From: an uncultured Methanobrevibacter sp.
Lineage (GTDB): Archaea > Methanobacteriota > Methanobacteria > Methanobacteriales > Methanobacteriaceae
DNA: 20,772 nt
Assembly: GCA_900319985.1 (NCBI GenBank)
Contig: ONQL01000028.1
Span: 1 to 20,772 of the forward strand
Direction of reading: 5' to 3'
Shown: positions 7,585 to 14,615 of the stretch, piece after piece
Layout of the letters: every line of letters starts with the position of its first letter
Numbering within the stretch: the first letter of the stretch is position 1
Program-made: the position numbers and the translations under genes
The notes under the pieces: model-generated
What the model was told of the DNA's origin: nothing
The model's input: the letters and a program-made list of their open reading frames with translations, nothing else
Database searches by the model: none

Positions 7585-7622
7585 AAAATTCATAAAAATA
7601 TAATTTATTTTTCATGAATTTT
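7585..7622 (-). promoter_or_regulatory. 38-bp inverted repeat over the regulator-operon promoter
   Basis: The arm 7585-7600 (AAAATTCATAAAAATA) and the reverse complement of 7606-7622 (AAAATTCATGAAAAATA) match apart from one extra base. The spacer is five bases. The minus-strand TATA-like element (TTATATTT, about 7598-7605) lies in the centre. A dimeric regulator bound here would block TBP, so this is a likely autoregulatory operator. The symmetry is seen directly; the binding is inferred. Confidence 0.65.
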
Positions 7623-7670
7623 TCTTTCAATATCAAATTTAATTGTTTACTATTAAATAGATTTTTTAAC

Positions 7671-7758
7671 AATTCCCCCCTAATTCCCTACAAATTCCCT
7701 ACAAATTCCCCCCTAATTCCCCCCTAATTCCCTACAAATTCCCTCCTAATTCCCTACA
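7671..7758. repeat. Eight tandem 11-bp units (AATTCCC repeat)
   Basis: Eight back-to-back units of exactly 11 bp, each beginning AATTCCC. Type A is AATTCCCCCCT (7671, 7704, 7715, with variant AATTCCCTCCT at 7737). Type B is AATTCCCTACA (7682, 7693, 7726, 7748). The order is A B B A A B A' B. A degenerate ninth unit (AATTTCATGTA) follows at 7759. The array is far richer in C than the surrounding AT-rich gap, and all Cs are on the plus strand. It ends 65 bases before nob1. Confidence 0.95.
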
Positions 7759-7792
7759 AATTTCATGTAAAATTTGACAAAAATTTCCCAAG

Positions 7793-7803
7793 TTTTATTA
7801 ATT
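7793..7803 (+). promoter_or_regulatory. nob1: Possible TATA box for a leaderless nob1 transcript
   Basis: TTTTATTAATT is centred about 26 bases before the nob1 ATG, and no Shine-Dalgarno sequence precedes that ATG. This spacing would place the transcription start at or next to the start codon. Confidence 0.4.
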
Positions 7804-7823
7804 CTGTAAAATAAAGTAATTCT

Positions 7824-8330
7824 ATGGAAATTTTTTATGTGTTGGATGCATCCGCATTTATTAACGGATTTCAATTGGATTCTAAAAATAATTTCACAGT
7901 TCCAGAAATAACTTTTGAAATTAAAGATTTTGAGTCACGTTTAAAATTTGATGAGGCAATAGATGAAAATCGTTTGATTATTCAGGATGTTCCGGAGAAA
8001 TATTTAAAACTTGTGGATGAAATAATCTCCAAATCAGGAGACAGTTTAAGGTTATCTTTTCCTGATAAAAAATTGATTTCTCTTGCTTATATGATGTATA
8101 AAGAAGGTAATAATGTTAAGGTTATTACAGACGATTATTCCATCCAGAATACATTGAAAATAATTGATATTCCCTATTCGGGCATTATTACTGATGGGAT
8201 TAAAGGCATTTACAATTGGAAGAAAGTTTGTGAAGGCTGTAAAAAGGAATATGGGGATGATTATCCTTTTGATGATTGTGAAATTTGCGGATCCAAAATA
8301 TTTAAAAAAAGAATTAAGGTGAATAAATGA
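7824..8330 (+). CDS. nob1: Endonuclease Nob1 (PIN domain plus zinc ribbon)
   Basis: Archaeal Nob1 cuts the 3' end of 16S rRNA (the equivalent of the eukaryotic D site) during late 30S maturation. The PIN domain covers about residues 1-130, with acidic metal ligands at D8 (FYVLDASAFINGF), near D81 and at D103/D104 (VITDDYSIQN). A zinc ribbon follows with C136, C139, C152 and C155 (CEGCKKEYGDDYPFDDCEICG). Length 168 and this domain order are typical of archaeal Nob1. The ATG at 7824 gives the expected short lead into the PIN fold. It overlaps the next gene by four bases (ATGA). The 11-bp tandem repeat array lies just upstream. Confidence 0.92.
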   Translation: MEIFYVLDASAFINGFQLDSKNNFTVPEITFEIKDFESRLKFDEAIDENRLIIQDVPEKYLKLVDEIISKSGDSLRLSFPDKKLISLAYMMYKEGNNVKVITDDYSIQNTLKIIDIPYSGIITDGIKGIYNWKKVCEGCKKEYGDDYPFDDCEICGSKIFKKRIKVNK

Positions 8331-9448
8331 GGATTGGTGTTGTTGTCCATGGTCCAAACATAATCGATTCAGGTTATGCTTTAAAATTAATAAATTTGCT
8401 TGGAGAATATGGAGAAGTTAGCGCAAGATTAGGTGGAACAATGGGTCGGACTGCTGTTATTGACGCCAGTTTGGAAAATGTAATCAACATACGAAAAAAA
8501 TTGGTTCCAAGCGATTCATTAAAGATATTTCATGATGAGGATGTTGATGTGATTTTTTTACTTAATTATGGTAAATCTGATGTAACGGGTCAGGTTTTTG
8601 GATATAAGGTTTATAATCATTATGTGGATAAAATTGATGATAATTTGATTCCAGTTATTCAAATTGAACGCCCCGGCGAAAAAGATGGTAGCATTATTCA
8701 ATGGAATGGGAACTCTAAATTGGCGGGCATATTGTCTCAAAGATTAAATCTAAATTTAATAACTCCAAAAGAGGTTTATGATACTCATATTAAGTCGGAT
8801 GGTGTTTGGGATAATCAAACTCATAGAATCGTTCATGGTGTGAGTCCTGATGAAAATATCATGGTAAATGGAGTAGTTATTGGTAAAACTAACTCAGATA
8901 AGCTTACATTGATTGCAAAAGATAATGTTATTGTTGATATTGTAGGGGGCACTCTTAAAAGCCATGGTGTTGAAAAGCTAGGTGAAGTGGACCTTGAAAA
9001 TGCAATAATTAAAACAGGTCTTTTAAGAAAATCCAAAGTATCTCCAAGGATTTTAAAAAGAGATGAAAATGACAATTTTGAAGTTGCATTTTTGGATCAT
9101 GCAGGGGAAGATGTTTATAAATTCAGGAATTGTGATGTTGTAATAACAATTGGTGATGACACTACTTTGATATCTTCGGATATTTTATATCGTTTTGATA
9201 TACCTATAATTGGAATTACTGATGGGGATTTGGACAAGGTTGTTGAAGATGGATTCAAGGCTAAAAATTCTATCATTTTTGAAGTTGAAAGTGGTTTTGA
9301 TGATGTCTGTGGTCAAGCTATTGAAATGAAATTATTTGGGGAGAATCATATTTCATCTGATTTTTCAGACATTGGTCAACTTGAAGAAAAAATCGTTGAA
9401 ATAATAAAAGATATTAAATGTAAATATAAAATTAATTATATTGATTAA
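8327..9448 (+). CDS. DUF2117-like methanogen protein of unknown function
   Basis: A 373-residue soluble protein that I match by memory to the DUF2117 family of methanogens. The N-terminus MRIGVVVHGPNIIDSGYALKLINLLGEYGEV is followed by ARLGGTMGRTAVIDAS. Near the C-terminus is FRNCDVVITIGDDTTLISSDILYRFDIPIIGITDGDLDKVVEDGFK, which looks like an acidic phosphate- or nucleotide-binding alpha/beta segment. AAGGTG precedes the ATG, and the ATG overlaps the nob1 stop, so the genes are coupled. The next gene follows after 15 bases. No transmembrane segment is visible. The function is unknown; its position between a ribosome maturation nuclease and a methanogenesis marker gives no firm clue. Confidence 0.7.
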   Translation: MRIGVVVHGPNIIDSGYALKLINLLGEYGEVSARLGGTMGRTAVIDASLENVINIRKKLVPSDSLKIFHDEDVDVIFLLNYGKSDVTGQVFGYKVYNHYVDKIDDNLIPVIQIERPGEKDGSIIQWNGNSKLAGILSQRLNLNLITPKEVYDTHIKSDGVWDNQTHRIVHGVSPDENIMVNGVVIGKTNSDKLTLIAKDNVIVDIVGGTLKSHGVEKLGEVDLENAIIKTGLLRKSKVSPRILKRDENDNFEVAFLDHAGEDVYKFRNCDVVITIGDDTTLISSDILYRFDIPIIGITDGDLDKVVEDGFKAKNSIIFEVESGFDDVCGQAIEMKLFGENHISSDFSDIGQLEEKIVEIIKDIKCKYKINYID

Positions 9449-9463
9449 GCAGGAAGTGTTTGA

Positions 9464-10438
9464 GTGGATTTGAAAAGTCTTGTAAAAACAATTCAAGAAT
9501 TTGAAGGCGTATCACGTAAAAGTTCTATCGACAACGTTATTTCTCTTTTAAAAGAATCTTATAATGTTTCTGGCAATGTTGTTATTGATATTGGTGATGA
9601 TGCTTCTGCGATAGATATTGGAAATAATCAGGTCATATTAGTTGCTGCTGATGGGATATGGGGGCAGATAATGAATGTCAATCCATACTGGGCAGGATAT
9701 TGTGCAGTTTTAGTTAATGTAAATGATATTGCTGCTATGGGGGGCAGACCTTTGGCTATGGTTAATATCATGTCCATCAGCAATGATGGGATTTATGAGG
9801 ATTTATTGAGAGGAATCAAAGACGGATGTTTTAAATTCGGTGTCCCTATGGTTGGCGGACATTTGCATCCTGACGGGGATTCTGATTCTTTGGGTGTGGC
9901 AATTGTTGGTATTGCTCAAAAAGATAAAATTATCACCAGTTTTGGCGCTGAGGTTGGTGATAAGGTGATTGTGGCAATTGATCTGGACGGCAAACCTCAT
10001 GAAATGTTTAGTTTAAATTGGGACACTACATATGATAAAGATGCACAGCTTGTACAGGACCAGATTACAGCCGTTCAATACTTGGCTGAGCATGATTATA
10101 TTAAATCAGGTAAGGACATTTCAAATCCTGGAATTTTAGGCACTTTGGAAATGCTTTTGGAAACATCACAAAAAGGTGCTGTTGTTAATTTGGAAGACAT
10201 TCCTAGAAATGAAAATGTTGAATGGGCTGATTGGCTTAGGTCATATCCTGGATCAGGATTTGTATTTACTGCCGATGAAGATTGCTGTGAATATATTAAT
10301 GAGTATCTTTCAAGATTTTCTATTGAAGCCAATGTGGTTGGTGAAGTAACGGATTCCAATTCTCTTATATTGAATTATAATGGCGAACAGGAAGAAGTTT
10401 TCAATCAAGAAAAAAATCCGGTATTTATATTTAGATGA
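9464..10438 (+). CDS. AIR synthase-related protein (methanogenesis marker 2)
   Basis: A 324-residue member of the PurM/AIR-synthase-like ATP-binding superfamily (relatives are ThiL, HypE and SelD). It has IGDDAS at 43-48, AVLVNVNDIAAMGGRPLAMVNIMS near 85-108 and the glycine-rich GVPMVGGHLHPDGDSDSLGVAIVG region near 126-150. This pattern fits methanogenesis marker protein 2, a family conserved in methanogens with no known reaction; an ATP-dependent step on a small acid or cofactor precursor is plausible. The start is GTG at 9464, supported by AGGAAG eight bases upstream; there is no nearby in-frame ATG. It is the third gene of the nob1 group. ThiL is less likely because of the 'NVNDIAAMGGRP' signature and the length. 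Confidence 0.75.
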   Translation: MDLKSLVKTIQEFEGVSRKSSIDNVISLLKESYNVSGNVVIDIGDDASAIDIGNNQVILVAADGIWGQIMNVNPYWAGYCAVLVNVNDIAAMGGRPLAMVNIMSISNDGIYEDLLRGIKDGCFKFGVPMVGGHLHPDGDSDSLGVAIVGIAQKDKIITSFGAEVGDKVIVAIDLDGKPHEMFSLNWDTTYDKDAQLVQDQITAVQYLAEHDYIKSGKDISNPGILGTLEMLLETSQKGAVVNLEDIPRNENVEWADWLRSYPGSGFVFTADEDCCEYINEYLSRFSIEANVVGEVTDSNSLILNYNGEQEEVFNQEKNPVFIFR

Positions 10439-10486
10439 TTGCACATAGTCATTTGTGAAAAACAGACGATTTGAAAAGGTGTTGGT

Positions 10487-11260
10487 GTGGATATGGACTT
10501 CGGAAAGATTATATCAAATTCATTCAAATATCCTTTCAGAAACATTAAGAAATTGCCGATTCTTTTTATTTTGTTTATTTTAATAGCAATCATACCGATA
10601 GGTGTAGTGATAGACAACAAATATCTTTCAATCATTGGTTTAATAGGATTTTTCATATTTATTCTTATTGTACCTGGATATTTATTCTCTATGGTTAAAG
10701 TAGGTTTAAATGAATCTTCCATGTTTCCTTCACTGGATTTTGGAAATACAGTTCGTGATTCTATTAGGGTATTGGTATTGAGAATGGCATATATGATTGT
10801 GCCGGCCTGCTTCTTTTTCATTATTTTATATCAATTGGGCGTTTCCAGCATGAATTTATTGGACATAAGGTCTATTGGTTATTTATTAACTTTCGGAATG
10901 TTTTTAATCATAGCTCTTATAGTATATGCCCTATTTGAATTTTTGTTATTTTTTGCCAAAGCCAGACTGGCGTATTTAAATAGTTTAAAAGAAGCCTTAA
11001 AAATCCATGAAGTTATTCGGGACATATTGAATATTGGAATACTCAATATAATCAAATGGTTAATAGTTATGGCAATACTGGTGGTTGCTTTTACATTTAT
11101 TTCAGCTTGGGTAATGGAAATCCCATATGTTGGATTTTTAATCTACGTCTCTATAGTTATTCCAATACTGGAAAGTATCGGTAACTATTCTTTAGGATTG
11201 TTATATTCCAATATTGCTAGAAAAAATAATTATCTTTACAAATTTGAAAATCAATTTTAA
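10487..11260 (+). CDS. DUF4013-like multi-pass membrane protein
   Basis: A 257-residue integral membrane protein with about six hydrophobic segments: roughly 24-40, 46-66, 103-122, 132-160, 190-210 and 215-240. The N-terminal KIISNSFKYPFRNIKKLPILFILFI is typical of DUF4013, a large expanded family in Methanobrevibacter and relatives whose role is unknown. The start is GTG 10487 or ATG 10493; AAAAGGTG and a second GGTG lie just upstream and could serve either. It follows the marker 2 gene by 48 bases. It converges with the nuclease gene across a T/A palindrome. No catalytic motif is seen; an enzyme or transporter function cannot be assigned. Confidence 0.75.
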   Translation: MDMDFGKIISNSFKYPFRNIKKLPILFILFILIAIIPIGVVIDNKYLSIIGLIGFFIFILIVPGYLFSMVKVGLNESSMFPSLDFGNTVRDSIRVLVLRMAYMIVPACFFFIILYQLGVSSMNLLDIRSIGYLLTFGMFLIIALIVYALFEFLLFFAKARLAYLNSLKEALKIHEVIRDILNIGILNIIKWLIVMAILVVAFTFISAWVMEIPYVGFLIYVSIVIPILESIGNYSLGLLYSNIARKNNYLYKFENQF

Positions 11261-11261
11261 A

Positions 11262-11277
11262 TTTTTTAATTAAAAAA
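11262..11277. terminator. Palindromic T/A element between convergent genes
   Basis: TTTTTTAATTAAAAAA is a perfect 16-base palindrome lying between the DUF4013 stop and the nuclease stop. It gives each convergent transcript a T-run. It is a weak hairpin, but the site is consistent with bidirectional termination. Confidence 0.45.
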
Positions 11278-11283
11278 GAAAAA

Positions 11284-12027
11284 TTAAGGATTGCATATTT
11301 TGCAAGGCACATATCCCTGACTTATAGCATCCTCTCTGCTTGATAAGAATATTTTATTTCCTTCAGACATTTTAGATACGCTGTTGCAGCTTGTAAGGTG
11401 GAACTTTCCAGTATTTGCATTGGCCACATAACTTCCTGATCCTGAAGATGAGCTATCACTTGAATGGGTGGAGTGGGATGATGAAGATGAACTGTGTGTA
11501 TCTGCAACATGCGTGTTGCCATCTGCCCAATTATATGGATAAAACTCACTTGGCGGCATATACATTATTTCGGCAAGCCCTTCCTTCAAAAGCATTTCAT
11601 TAACATTTTTTCCGTCAACAATAACTACGGCTAATGTACGGCCATACTTGTCATTGTGTTTTGAATCGTCAATGTCCAATCCAACTGTTTTTCCCAGACA
11701 TAATTTTTGAACAAAGTTTTTGGATGTAATGTATCCTTCAACACCTCTTTCTGGAGTGTTTACACCAACAAAACGCACTTTTTTACCGTTGTCCAAATAT
11801 ATTGTATCTCCATCGACAACCTGGGTGCACACGGCACTTTCTTCAACATGGCATTCGGTATCGCTGTATTTACTTAAAATATCTGATTCGGACATGTCGG
11901 AGTATTTGGAACTGGGGATGTTATGTGAAAATCCTGTTCCTGTGTATGCGCTTGCGAATGAAATTGCTCCAGCGGCTAATATCAATATTATGAATAAGGA
12001 AAAAATATGTTTACGTTTAACTGCCAT
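11284..12027 (-). CDS. Secreted thermonuclease-like (SNase) protein with Ada-type zinc tail
   Basis: A 247-residue exported protein. Residues 1-27 are a signal peptide (MAVKRKHIFS, a hydrophobic core, then SFASA before YTG). The SNase fold spans about 62-165: VVDGDT (D72), VRFVGVNTPER (R85, E93) and KYGRTLAVVIVDG (R130) match the calcium-binding and catalytic residues. One calcium ligand, Asp in most GVDTPE motifs, is Asn here, as in several natural homologues. A low-complexity Ser/His linker (about 177-198) leads to a C-terminal Ada-like metal-binding module with FHLTSC (C214) and GYVPCKIC (C242, C245). The ATG at 12027 is chosen because AGGAGA stands before it and it opens the signal peptide; the ATG ten codons upstream has neither. 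It probably degrades extracellular nucleic acid, or cell-wall DNA (inference). Confidence 0.85.
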   Translation of the reverse strand: MAVKRKHIFSLFIILILAAGAISFASAYTGTGFSHNIPSSKYSDMSESDILSKYSDTECHVEESAVCTQVVDGDTIYLDNGKKVRFVGVNTPERGVEGYITSKNFVQKLCLGKTVGLDIDDSKHNDKYGRTLAVVIVDGKNVNEMLLKEGLAEIMYMPPSEFYPYNWADGNTHVADTHSSSSSSHSTHSSDSSSSGSGSYVANANTGKFHLTSCNSVSKMSEGNKIFLSSREDAISQGYVPCKICNP

Positions 12028-12064
12028 ATTTATATCTCCTACTATACTTGTTATCATTCTGTGT

Positions 12065-12072
12065 TTATATAA
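12065..12072 (-). promoter_or_regulatory. TATA box for the nuclease gene
   Basis: TTATATAA reads the same on both strands. It lies about 40 bases before the minus-strand ATG, which would give a short leader holding the AGGAGA ribosome site. Confidence 0.5.
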
Positions 12073-12095
12073 TTTTTTAAAATTGAATAAATAAT

Positions 12096-12110
12096 TTTAA
12101 TATATAAAAA
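12096..12110 (+). promoter_or_regulatory. Promoter of the methanogenesis marker operon
   Basis: TTTTAATATATAAAA contains a good archaeal TATA box about 50 bases before the mmp3 ATG. Transcription would start near 12129, leaving a leader of about 25 bases with AGGAG at 12144-12148. A second AT-rich TATA-like stretch at 12113-12130 is too close to the ribosome site. The nuclease gene is transcribed divergently from the same 126-base gap. Confidence 0.5.
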
Positions 12111-12153
12111 GATTATAAATATATAATATTAAAAATTCTTATTAGGAGATTGT

Positions 12154-13701
12154 ATGTTAATTAAAATTAATGGAGAAGAAATAGATGTGGCGGATGCTTC
12201 AACAATTCAAGATGTAATTGATGAAACTAATGCTCCATATACTCCTGGTAGTATTGTTTGTTTAATTAGAGGTAAAAAAGAGCTTGAAAAGAATATTAAC
12301 AAGTATAAAATTAAAACAAATCAGGGTTCTATAATTATACAATTAGATGAATCTGATGAGGCAAAACCTTTAGTTGATGTTTGGAAAAATCAATACGAAG
12401 AGTTTATTGATTTGGATATTAGGTGGTCTACTCCTAATGAAGTGGCTGTTGGTCCTATTGTCACTGATTTGGAACCTACTTCTGATGAATTCAAATATTA
12501 TGAAGGGGATGTTGTTTTAAGTTTATCTAGTTTTAGTAATGAGTCTACTCATTTAGTAATGCTTAAAGCTAATACAACAAATGTCTACAGTGTGCCTCCT
12601 TATAACAAAGGTATTTTTGCACGTGTTATTGGAGGTAAAAAGACTTTAGAGAGTTTGACTGATGATGATTCTATTGTTGGTATTGAGCCAATCATCGAAA
12701 GAAGTACCACAACAGACAGTTCTTCAGTTTCTGATCTGGATACTGTTCTTGAAGAAGGAAATGAGTTATATACTTATATTTCTTTCGATATTGATGAGGC
12801 TTCCCCGATTTGTGTCGAGCATTTGTTTTCAATTATTAAAGACGGTAGAATCAAAGTTTCTTATGATAGCGAATCTTTTATAGGTTTTTATGAATTGGCC
12901 GGTTTAGAAAAACCTCAAGAACATACTACTCAGAGAACAAGGGGCACTGTTACGGTTAGAAATAATGGTGTAGGTGTTGGAAAACTATTTGTTTATCGTG
13001 AAAATAGAGTTTTAACTCCAAATCATACTACTGTGGGTAAGATTGTAAAAGGTATGGAAATTATCGATATCGCTAAAGAAAATGATTTCATAACTGTTAA
13101 ATCAGAACAACAAAGATTAATGTTATTGAATAAAACTCAAAAAGAAGCTACTGAAATGTTATCTGCAGTCGGTGTTGAGCATATGATTGATGGATTGGTC
13201 GATGAGGATGCTATTGTTGTTGAACAAATTCCAAAACATACAATTGACATATTAAAAGAAGGCAGAGTTGTAACTAAAGCTATTAACAAAGATGATTTGT
13301 GTCTGATTAAATTTTCAGATAATGCACCAAGGTCTATAAGATACTTTAAATTATTGTCTGGTCTTTTGGAAAATCCTGTGGGCCAAATTAAAGTTCATTT
13401 TGCAGTGCCTGGAATGCATATTGTTATATTTGAAGGGGATAAAAAATCTGCTAAAGGTTTAATACCTGAAAATAATCCTGTTGATAAGGTAATTAGAGGT
13501 CAAATTGGTATCACAAACATGGCTTCAAAAAGCGCTGGTCTGATTGGTATTAGATTTGAGGACAATTCAGAATATGGTCCAACAGCGGAGGCTTTTGAAG
13601 CAACCAATATTATTGGTGATATTGTTTCTGATTATGACCGTCTTGAAGAATTAAAAGAAGGAGTTGTAGTTTATGTCACAGAATCTAACAATGAGTCCTG
13701 A
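12154..13701 (+). CDS. mmp3: Methanogenesis marker protein 3 (MCR activation component)
   Basis: A 515-residue cytosolic protein of the UPF0288 / methanogenesis marker 3 family. The N-terminus (MLIKINGEEIDVADASTIQDVI) resembles a small ubiquitin/TGS-type beta-grasp. Two cyclophilin-like segments can be suspected: ICVEHLFSIIKDG...HTTVGKIVKGMEIIDIA (to about residue 305) and GQIGITNMASKSAGLIGIRFEDNSEYGPTAEAFEATNIIGDIV near the end. Marker 3 is reported as part of the ATP-dependent complex that reductively activates the nickel cofactor F430 of methyl-coenzyme M reductase. AGGAG precedes the ATG by five bases. It opens the five-gene marker operon and overlaps mmp6 by 29 bases. Confidence 0.88.
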   Translation: MLIKINGEEIDVADASTIQDVIDETNAPYTPGSIVCLIRGKKELEKNINKYKIKTNQGSIIIQLDESDEAKPLVDVWKNQYEEFIDLDIRWSTPNEVAVGPIVTDLEPTSDEFKYYEGDVVLSLSSFSNESTHLVMLKANTTNVYSVPPYNKGIFARVIGGKKTLESLTDDDSIVGIEPIIERSTTTDSSSVSDLDTVLEEGNELYTYISFDIDEASPICVEHLFSIIKDGRIKVSYDSESFIGFYELAGLEKPQEHTTQRTRGTVTVRNNGVGVGKLFVYRENRVLTPNHTTVGKIVKGMEIIDIAKENDFITVKSEQQRLMLLNKTQKEATEMLSAVGVEHMIDGLVDEDAIVVEQIPKHTIDILKEGRVVTKAINKDDLCLIKFSDNAPRSIRYFKLLSGLLENPVGQIKVHFAVPGMHIVIFEGDKKSAKGLIPENNPVDKVIRGQIGITNMASKSAGLIGIRFEDNSEYGPTAEAFEATNIIGDIVSDYDRLEELKEGVVVYVTESNNES

Positions 13702-14140
13702 TTTGGGTAAAGAAGATTGGGATCCTGATGTAATTACTCGTATGATTTTTATCGGGCCGGGAGCTCGCGTGAGTGAACAGGAAGTTGTAAGCGAATTCCA
13801 CATGCTTGGATTGCCTCTTACAATTAAAAACACTTGTTATGGATCTATGATTAGTGGTAAAAGTGCAGATGTTTACAAAGCTATTGAGGAGATTAGAAAA
13901 CTTGACCCTGCACATATTTTCACTAAAGAAAGAGGATTTGCTCCAGGTGACCCTAGAAGATGCAGAGGTCATAGATTTGGGCCTAGAGAAGGTTTCCACC
14001 AAATGGAAAAAGAATATAGAATACTTGGTTTTGTTTCTGAAGCATTGGAAAATCCTAAAGAGGTTACTGTTGAAGAGAAAAAACCGATTAAAGTTGATGA
14101 ATTTAAAAAAATTATGGATGAATGTTTAGAAAATAAATAA
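13673..14140 (+). CDS. mmp6: Methanogenesis marker protein 6
   Basis: A 155-residue protein matching methanogenesis marker 6. After a short lead (MSQNLTMSPDLGKEDWDPDVI) comes TRMIFIGPGARVSEQEVVSEFHMLGLPLTIKNTCYGSMISG, then a basic segment rich in Arg and Gly (ERGFAPGDPRRCRGHRFGPREGF). The start lies inside the 3' end of mmp3; AAGGAG is about 11 bases upstream. An internal ATG at 13691 is a weaker alternative. The exact task is unknown; co-location with markers 3, 5, 15 and 17 puts it in MCR maturation or activation. Fifteen bases separate it from mmp5. Confidence 0.87.
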   Translation: MSQNLTMSPDLGKEDWDPDVITRMIFIGPGARVSEQEVVSEFHMLGLPLTIKNTCYGSMISGKSADVYKAIEEIRKLDPAHIFTKERGFAPGDPRRCRGHRFGPREGFHQMEKEYRILGFVSEALENPKEVTVEEKKPIKVDEFKKIMDECLENK

Positions 14141-14155
14141 GTGATAGGTGAAAAC

Positions 14156-14611
14156 ATGGTTAAAATAGCTATTTATCCTCCAAATTCTTTAATATTGGCA
14201 GATTTACTTGAAAGAAGAGGTCATACTCCTTTAGTTCTTCAAAAACAAATTAGACAAAAAATCAAAGATCCGGAAATTGATTCCCCTCCTATGAATATTA
14301 CTGAGGAAGACCCAATTAAAGGACTTAAATATGCTGCAATTGAAGTTCCATCAGGTGTTCGTGGAAGAATGTCCATTATTGGACCGATTATAGATGATGC
14401 AGAAGCAGCTATTGTGGTTGATGGAGCTCCTTATGGTTTTGGATGTATTGGTTGTGCAAGGACTAATGAATTGTCCATTTTCTTACTTAGAAACAAGGGT
14501 ATTCCTGTTTTGGAAATTACCTATCCTACCAATCAGGATGAAACATACGTTATGGTAAATAAAATAAATGAATTTGTAGATTCACTTGAAGAAACTGCTG
14601 GGGAGGAATAA
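14156..14611 (+). CDS. mmp5: Methanogenesis marker protein 5
   Basis: A 151-residue protein of the methanogenesis marker 5 family, starting MVKIAIYPPNSLILADLLERRGHTPLVLQ. It has IEVPSGVRGRMSIIGPIIDDAEAAIVVDGAPYGFGCIGCARTNELSIFLLRNKGIPVLEITYPTNQDE; the CIGC pair could bind metal. The ATG at 14156 is chosen because AGGTG precedes it; the GTG at 14141 that opens the frame is part of that leader. The next gene begins four bases after the stop. Its function is not known in detail; the operon ties it to MCR activation. The Rossmann-like alternation of strands and helices suggests a small-molecule or cluster-handling fold (inference). Confidence 0.87.
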   Translation: MVKIAIYPPNSLILADLLERRGHTPLVLQKQIRQKIKDPEIDSPPMNITEEDPIKGLKYAAIEVPSGVRGRMSIIGPIIDDAEAAIVVDGAPYGFGCIGCARTNELSIFLLRNKGIPVLEITYPTNQDETYVMVNKINEFVDSLEETAGEE

Positions 14612-14615
14612 TAAT

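Noticed and set aside
7671..7758. CRISPR array
   Set aside because: The 11-bp units are contiguous with no spacers, and no cas gene is nearby. This is a simple tandem repeat.
9464..10438. Thiamine-monophosphate kinase ThiL or HypE
   Set aside because: It shares the PurM-like GDDAS motif, but the NVNDIAAMGGRP region and overall pattern fit the methanogenesis marker 2 family.
11284..12027. Inactive nuclease because GVDTPE is GVNTPE
   Set aside because: The catalytic Arg and Glu residues and the first calcium ligand are kept, and Asn is found at this place in natural homologues, so loss of activity cannot be claimed.
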